18,043 nt of DNA, taken from JBATBW01 sp049662565 (GTDB lineage Bacteria > Bacillota_I > Bacilli_A > Erysipelotrichales > Erysipelotrichaceae). Below the pieces are notes generated by a model. That model was not told the DNA's origin, ran no database searches, and worked only from the letters and a program-made list of their open reading frames with translations. Both the position numbers and the translations under genes were made by a program. The stretch covers positions 1 through 18,043 of the forward strand of contig JBATBW010000076.1 of assembly GCA_049662565.1 (NCBI GenBank), given 5' to 3'. Below, piece by piece: positions 15,134 to 18,043 of this stretch (its first letter is position 1; the number at the start of each line of letters is the position of its first letter).

Positions 15134-16862
15134 AACTCATAAAAATAATCAACTACGTGCGAGCGATGTCAATAAAAATGTGACACTACAAGGTTGGGTT
15201 AATAAAAGAAGAAATTTAGGAAGTATTTGTTTTTTAGATTTACGTGATCGCTATGGTATTACGCAAATTACATGTAATGAAGAAATTACCCAACAAATCA
15301 AAGATGTTCGTAATGAATATGTTTTAGAAGTGAATGGAGTAGTACAACTAAGAAAAGATGCGAATAAGAATTTAGAAACTGGTGAAATCGAAGTTGTTGC
15401 GACCGATGTTAAAATTATCAATAGTGCCAATACGACACCAATGATAATTGCGGATGAAACTGATGCCTTAGAAGACACACGTTTAAAGTATCGTTACTTA
15501 GATTTACGTCGTAAACCGATTGTCGATAATTTATTATTGAGACATGAAGTAACTTTATTAGTGCGTAATTATTTATCAAAATTAGATTTTGTGGAAGTAG
15601 AAACACCAATCTTATGTAAATCAACACCCGAAGGAGCAAGAGATTATTTAGTTCCTTCCCGTATTAGCAATGGGAAGTTTTATGCTTTACCTCAATCTCC
15701 TCAAATCTATAAACAATTATTAATGATTGGGGGATTAGATCGTTATTTCCAAATTGCTCGTTGTTTTAGAGATGAAGATTTACGAGCTGACCGTCAACCG
15801 GAGTTTACTCAAATCGATATTGAAATGAGTTTCATTGAACAAGAAGATATCTTTAATGTGGTGGAAGGATTGATGGGTGAAATCTTCAGTAAAATTAAGA
15901 ATATTAATTTAGATAAATTTGTGCGCATTCCTTATGTTGATTGTATTAAAGATTATGGTAGTGATAAACCAGATACGCGTTTTGAAAATAAAATTATAAA
16001 TATTTCTGATATCTTTAGTAATACTTCTTTTGAAATCTTTAAAAATGTATTAAATGATAAAGGGGAAGTAAATGCTTTAGTATTTAATAATTGTGGCGAT
16101 AAATATTCGCGTAAAGATTTAGATAAATTACAAGAGTTTGTTCGCAAATATCAAGCGAAAGCTTTATCATTTCTTAAATATAATAATAATGAACTTACGG
16201 GTTCAATTATTAAAGTACTAAGTGATGAAGAAAAAGCGATGTTAGTTGATCAACTACAATTACAAGAAAATGACTTGGTTCTAATTGTAGCGGATAAATA
16301 TAAAGTTGTGAAACAAGCTTTAGGAGCGTTACGTTTAGAAGTGGGTAGACAACAAAACTTAATTGATGAAAGTTTATTTAACTTCTTGTGGGTAACGGAT
16401 TTCCCAATGTTTGAATATAGTGAAGATGAAGATCGTTATGTGGCAGCGCATCATCCATTTACTTCGCCAAAGAAAGAAGATGTGGATAAATTATTAACGG
16501 ATAAAGGTAACTGTTATTCATTAGCGTATGACTTAGTATTAAATGGTTATGAATTGTTGTCGGGTTCAATTAGAATTCATAATGAAAAACTACAAGCTCA
16601 AGTATTTGAAGCAATTGGTTTATCGTTAGAAGAAGCGAAAGATAAGTTTGGTTTCTTCTTAGAAGCATTTAAGTATGGTACACCTCCACATGGTGGAGTA
16701 GGTATTGGTTTGGAAAGATTAGTAATGATCTTAGCGAACACTAGTAATATTCGTGATGTAGTAGCTTTTCCTAAAACGGCTAGTGCTAGTGATTTAATGA
16801 GTGAAGCACCTAATTTAGTTGATGAAAAACAATTGAAAGAATTAGGTCTTAATCTAAAATAA
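15126..16862 (+). CDS. aspS: Aspartyl-tRNA synthetase, bacterial type
   Basis: This class II synthetase charges tRNA-Asp. With the ATG at 15126 it has 578 residues, normal for the bacterial type that carries a GAD insertion. An OB-fold anticodon domain occupies about 1-105 (QGWVNKRRNLGSICFLDLRDR). 'TPILCKSTPEGARDYLVPSR' (160-179) and motif 2 FRDEDLRADRQPEFTQIDIEMSF (214-236) follow. The GAD domain spans about 270-415, and motif 3 (GVGIGLERLVM) lies near the C-terminus. ATG 15126 is chosen because AGGAGAT (15112-15118) precedes it at a normal distance; a TTG at 15105 and ATG at 15117 lie on or before that site. It overlaps hisS by 8 bases, so translation is probably coupled. No clear terminator follows before the 6S promoter. 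The sequence alone does not show whether it also charges tRNA-Asn. Confidence 0.97.
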   Translation: MNRTHKNNQLRASDVNKNVTLQGWVNKRRNLGSICFLDLRDRYGITQITCNEEITQQIKDVRNEYVLEVNGVVQLRKDANKNLETGEIEVVATDVKIINSANTTPMIIADETDALEDTRLKYRYLDLRRKPIVDNLLLRHEVTLLVRNYLSKLDFVEVETPILCKSTPEGARDYLVPSRISNGKFYALPQSPQIYKQLLMIGGLDRYFQIARCFRDEDLRADRQPEFTQIDIEMSFIEQEDIFNVVEGLMGEIFSKIKNINLDKFVRIPYVDCIKDYGSDKPDTRFENKIINISDIFSNTSFEIFKNVLNDKGEVNALVFNNCGDKYSRKDLDKLQEFVRKYQAKALSFLKYNNNELTGSIIKVLSDEEKAMLVDQLQLQENDLVLIVADKYKVVKQALGALRLEVGRQQNLIDESLFNFLWVTDFPMFEYSEDEDRYVAAHHPFTSPKKEDVDKLLTDKGNCYSLAYDLVLNGYELLSGSIRIHNEKLQAQVFEAIGLSLEEAKDKFGFFLEAFKYGTPPHGGVGIGLERLVMILANTSNIRDVVAFPKTASASDLMSEAPNLVDEKQLKELGLNLK

Positions 16863-16875
16863 AAAAAGTCAATAC

Positions 16876-16903
16876 TTGTAAGTAAAAAAATATTTGTTAA
16901 AAT
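16876..16903 (+). promoter_or_regulatory. Extended -10 promoter of the 6S-like RNA
   Basis: TTGTAA (16876-16881), a 16-base spacer and TGTTAAAAT (-10 TAAAAT, 16898-16903) predict a start at about 16910. That is exactly the first base of the closing stem of the RNA. Confidence 0.75.
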
Positions 16904-16909
16904 ATAAAT

Positions 16910-17060
16910 GTCTAAGGTTAAATTATTTCCAACACACATATTTTAGGGAACTTGATGTCGTCTTTTGGTGTTGAAAAACGGTATTTATACCGGGATCCTA
17001 ATAAAAGAAGCACGGTACCCACCTGGTCATCCAGGGAATATACGACCTTAGACTAAATAT
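16910..17060 (+). ncRNA. ssrS: 6S-like regulatory RNA
   Basis: 6S RNA binds the housekeeping RNA polymerase by mimicking an open promoter. The sequence has a closing stem, GTCTAAGGT (16910-16918) with ACCTTAGAC (17045-17053). Its apical hairpin is CGGTAT-TT-ATACCG (16979-16992), and an inner helix can form from TCTTTT (16961-16966) with AAAAGA (17003-17008). A 3'-side hairpin CCTGG-TCAT-CCAGG (17022-17035) has the position of the small hairpin beside the central bubble of Firmicutes 6S RNA. The place just after aspS matches the 6S-1 gene of B. subtilis. It has its own promoter. At about 145-150 bases it is shorter than usual (about 160-200), and the 3' end is uncertain. The call is by structure and position, not by a model search. 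Confidence 0.75.
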
Positions 17061-17064
17061 TTTG

Positions 17065-17093
17065 TTGAAGTACGTAGATACTTTTGTTATAAT
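17065..17093 (+). promoter_or_regulatory. Promoter of the YneF-like gene
   Basis: TTGAAG (17065-17070), a 17-base spacer and TGTTATAAT with a perfect -10 TATAAT (17088-17093) predict a start near 17100. A small hairpin AAGTA-CGTAGA-TACTT (17068-17083) overlaps the -35 and spacer. It could help end the 6S transcript. Confidence 0.85.
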
Positions 17094-17119
17094 ATAATTA
17101 GAAATTAGGAGAGATGATT

Positions 17120-17329
17120 ATGAATATATGGTATTCAATTGGTAGTTTAATTTTAGGATTAGTTATTGGGGGCGGATTAGGTTTTTATTTCACTAAAAAG
17201 AAGTTTGAACAACAATTAAAAGACAACCCACCTGTAAGTGAAAAAATGATTAGAGCGATGTTCTTACAAATGGGTCGCAAACCAAGTGAGGCTCAAATTC
17301 GTTCTATCATGAAATCTATGGGACAATAA
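17120..17329 (+). CDS. yneF: YneF/UPF0154 family small membrane protein
   Basis: This is a 69-residue protein of unknown function with one N-terminal transmembrane helix (about 4-26, glycine-rich, ending in FYFTKKK). A short cytoplasmic domain follows, with 'NPPVSEKMIRAMFLQMGRKPSEAQIRSIMKSM', the hallmark of the UPF0154 family (B. subtilis YneF, about 72 residues). The start is ATG 17120, which lies eight bases after AGGAG; the in-frame ATG at 17114 is too close to that site. It has its own promoter and terminator and so is a single-gene unit. Its terminator stem begins within its stop codon. Confidence 0.93.
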   Translation: MNIWYSIGSLILGLVIGGGLGFYFTKKKFEQQLKDNPPVSEKMIRAMFLQMGRKPSEAQIRSIMKSMGQ

Positions 17330-17347
17330 GCACGCAAGTGCTTTTTT
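17328..17347 (+). terminator. Intrinsic terminator after the YneF-like gene
   Basis: A stem AAGCAC (17328-17333) with GTGCTT (17338-17343), a GCAA tetraloop and six T (17342-17347). It overlaps the stop codon and ends five bases before the start of the next gene. Confidence 0.85.
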
Positions 17348-17352
17348 AATTT

Positions 17353-18043
17353 ATGAAGAAATTAATTAAGATTATATTAATCGCTCTAATATTATTTAGT
17401 GGGTATTATTTACTACAAGGCTATCAATATGCAAAGGCAACTTTGAGTAATCATCCAATTGAAGAAGTTGTGAAAGAACAAAGAGCAAATAAAGATTATG
17501 TTACTTTAGATATGGTTAATAAAGATTTCGTTAATGCCGTAGTAAGTGTGGAAGATCGTTATTTCTATCAACATAATGGGATTAATATTGTCAGTATGGC
17601 GAAAGCTTTATTTCTTAACGTTAGTAACAAGGAAATAGTTACAGGTGGCAGTACAATTTCCCAACAATTAGTTAAAAATATCTTTTTGACACAAGATCAA
17701 ACTTTTGAACGAAAAATTGCGGAAATATTTATTACGCTTAAATTAGAAAATATATATACGAAAGATGAAATATTAGAACTGTATATTAATAATAATTATT
17801 ATGGTGATGGTTTTTATGGTATAAAACAAGCGAGTATTGGTTATTTTCATAAAAGTCCTAGTAGTTTAGATTTAGCTCATTCTTCATTATTGGCCGGGTT
17901 ACCCAATGCACCGAGTGTTTATCAATTAAGCAGCGGTTTTGATTTAGCGAAAAAACGTCAAAGAATAGTTTTAGATAAAATGATTGAAAACAAATGTTTG
18001 ACGAAGGAAGAAGCGGACAAAGTGTTTAATGAGAGGATAATAT
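17353..18043 (+). CDS. Family 51 peptidoglycan glycosyltransferase, partial (5' part)
   Basis: This membrane-bound enzyme polymerises lipid II into glycan strands. The frame is open from ATG 17353 to the window edge (230 residues), so the gene is truncated by the window. An N-terminal membrane anchor (about 4-22) is followed by the GT51 domain. Visible motifs are the catalytic VEDRYFYQHNG (66-76, Glu67 the expected base), GGSTISQQLVKN (98-109), RKIAEIFITLKLE (120-132, second conserved Glu124) and YINNNYYGDGFYGIKQAS (144-161). 'LAHSSLLAGLPNAPSVY' (174-190) completes the domain. Whether it ends soon (monofunctional type, about 230-270 residues) or continues into a transpeptidase (PBP1 class A) cannot be seen. 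No ribosome binding site is visible before the ATG, which lies five bases after the terminator T run; the next in-frame ATG would lose the membrane anchor. The family call is firm; the subtype is open. Confidence 0.93.
   Translation, partial: MKKLIKIILIALILFSGYYLLQGYQYAKATLSNHPIEEVVKEQRANKDYVTLDMVNKDFVNAVVSVEDRYFYQHNGINIVSMAKALFLNVSNKEIVTGGSTISQQLVKNIFLTQDQTFERKIAEIFITLKLENIYTKDEILELYINNNYYGDGFYGIKQASIGYFHKSPSSLDLAHSSLLAGLPNAPSVYQLSSGFDLAKKRQRIVLDKMIENKCLTKEEADKVFNERII

Noticed and set aside
1..18043. CRISPR array, insertion sequence, prophage or tRNA genes
   Set aside because: No spaced direct repeats, transposase or integrase genes, or tRNA-like folds were seen on either strand.

Overview
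The window looks like chromosomal housekeeping DNA from an AT-rich, low-GC Gram-positive bacterium: Firmicutes, plausibly close to the Erysipelotrichia/Mollicutes side of the group. The basis is the base composition, strong AGGAGG-type ribosome binding sites, intrinsic terminators, a T-box leader, an RNase J/FtsK pair, and the block apt-relA-hisS-aspS-6S RNA, which recalls Bacillus subtilis. Tryptophan is encoded by TGG and no gene contains an in-frame TGA, so the standard bacterial code is used. All genes are on the + strand. The genus assignment is inference.

Region 1 (1-5377): the 3' end of an RNase J-type gene (probably the J2 paralogue, since its active-site motif is degenerate) is followed by an FtsK/SpoIIIE DNA translocase. 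Two genes for an uncharacterised glycyl radical enzyme system of the YjjI/YjjW type come next. The four genes overlap at every junction (1, 8 and 17 bases), so they are probably translated together. A clear terminator ends the unit.

Region 2 (5378-6089): an AT-rich spacer with palindromes, a possible long leader, a 61-residue hypothetical protein, and the promoter region of the next operon.

Region 3 (6090-10812): a BMP-family nucleoside ABC importer made of a lipoprotein, a double ATPase and two permeases. A strong terminator after the lipoprotein gene probably keeps its expression above that of the membrane parts.

Region 4 (10811-16862): apt (purine salvage), relA ((p)ppGpp synthetase/hydrolase), then a T-box-controlled hisS-aspS pair. 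The importer, apt and relA together join nucleoside/base uptake, salvage and purine-based stress signalling.

Region 5 (16890-18043): a 6S-like RNA with its own promoter, a small membrane protein of the YneF/UPF0154 family, and the 5' part of a family 51 peptidoglycan glycosyltransferase that runs off the window.

I found no CRISPR array, insertion sequence, prophage or obvious defence system. The points most worth a second look are the YjjI/YjjW pair beside a nucleoside importer, hairpins fused to extended -10 promoters, a T-box on hisS-aspS that appears to read an aspartate codon, and the unexplained 5378-6089 spacer.
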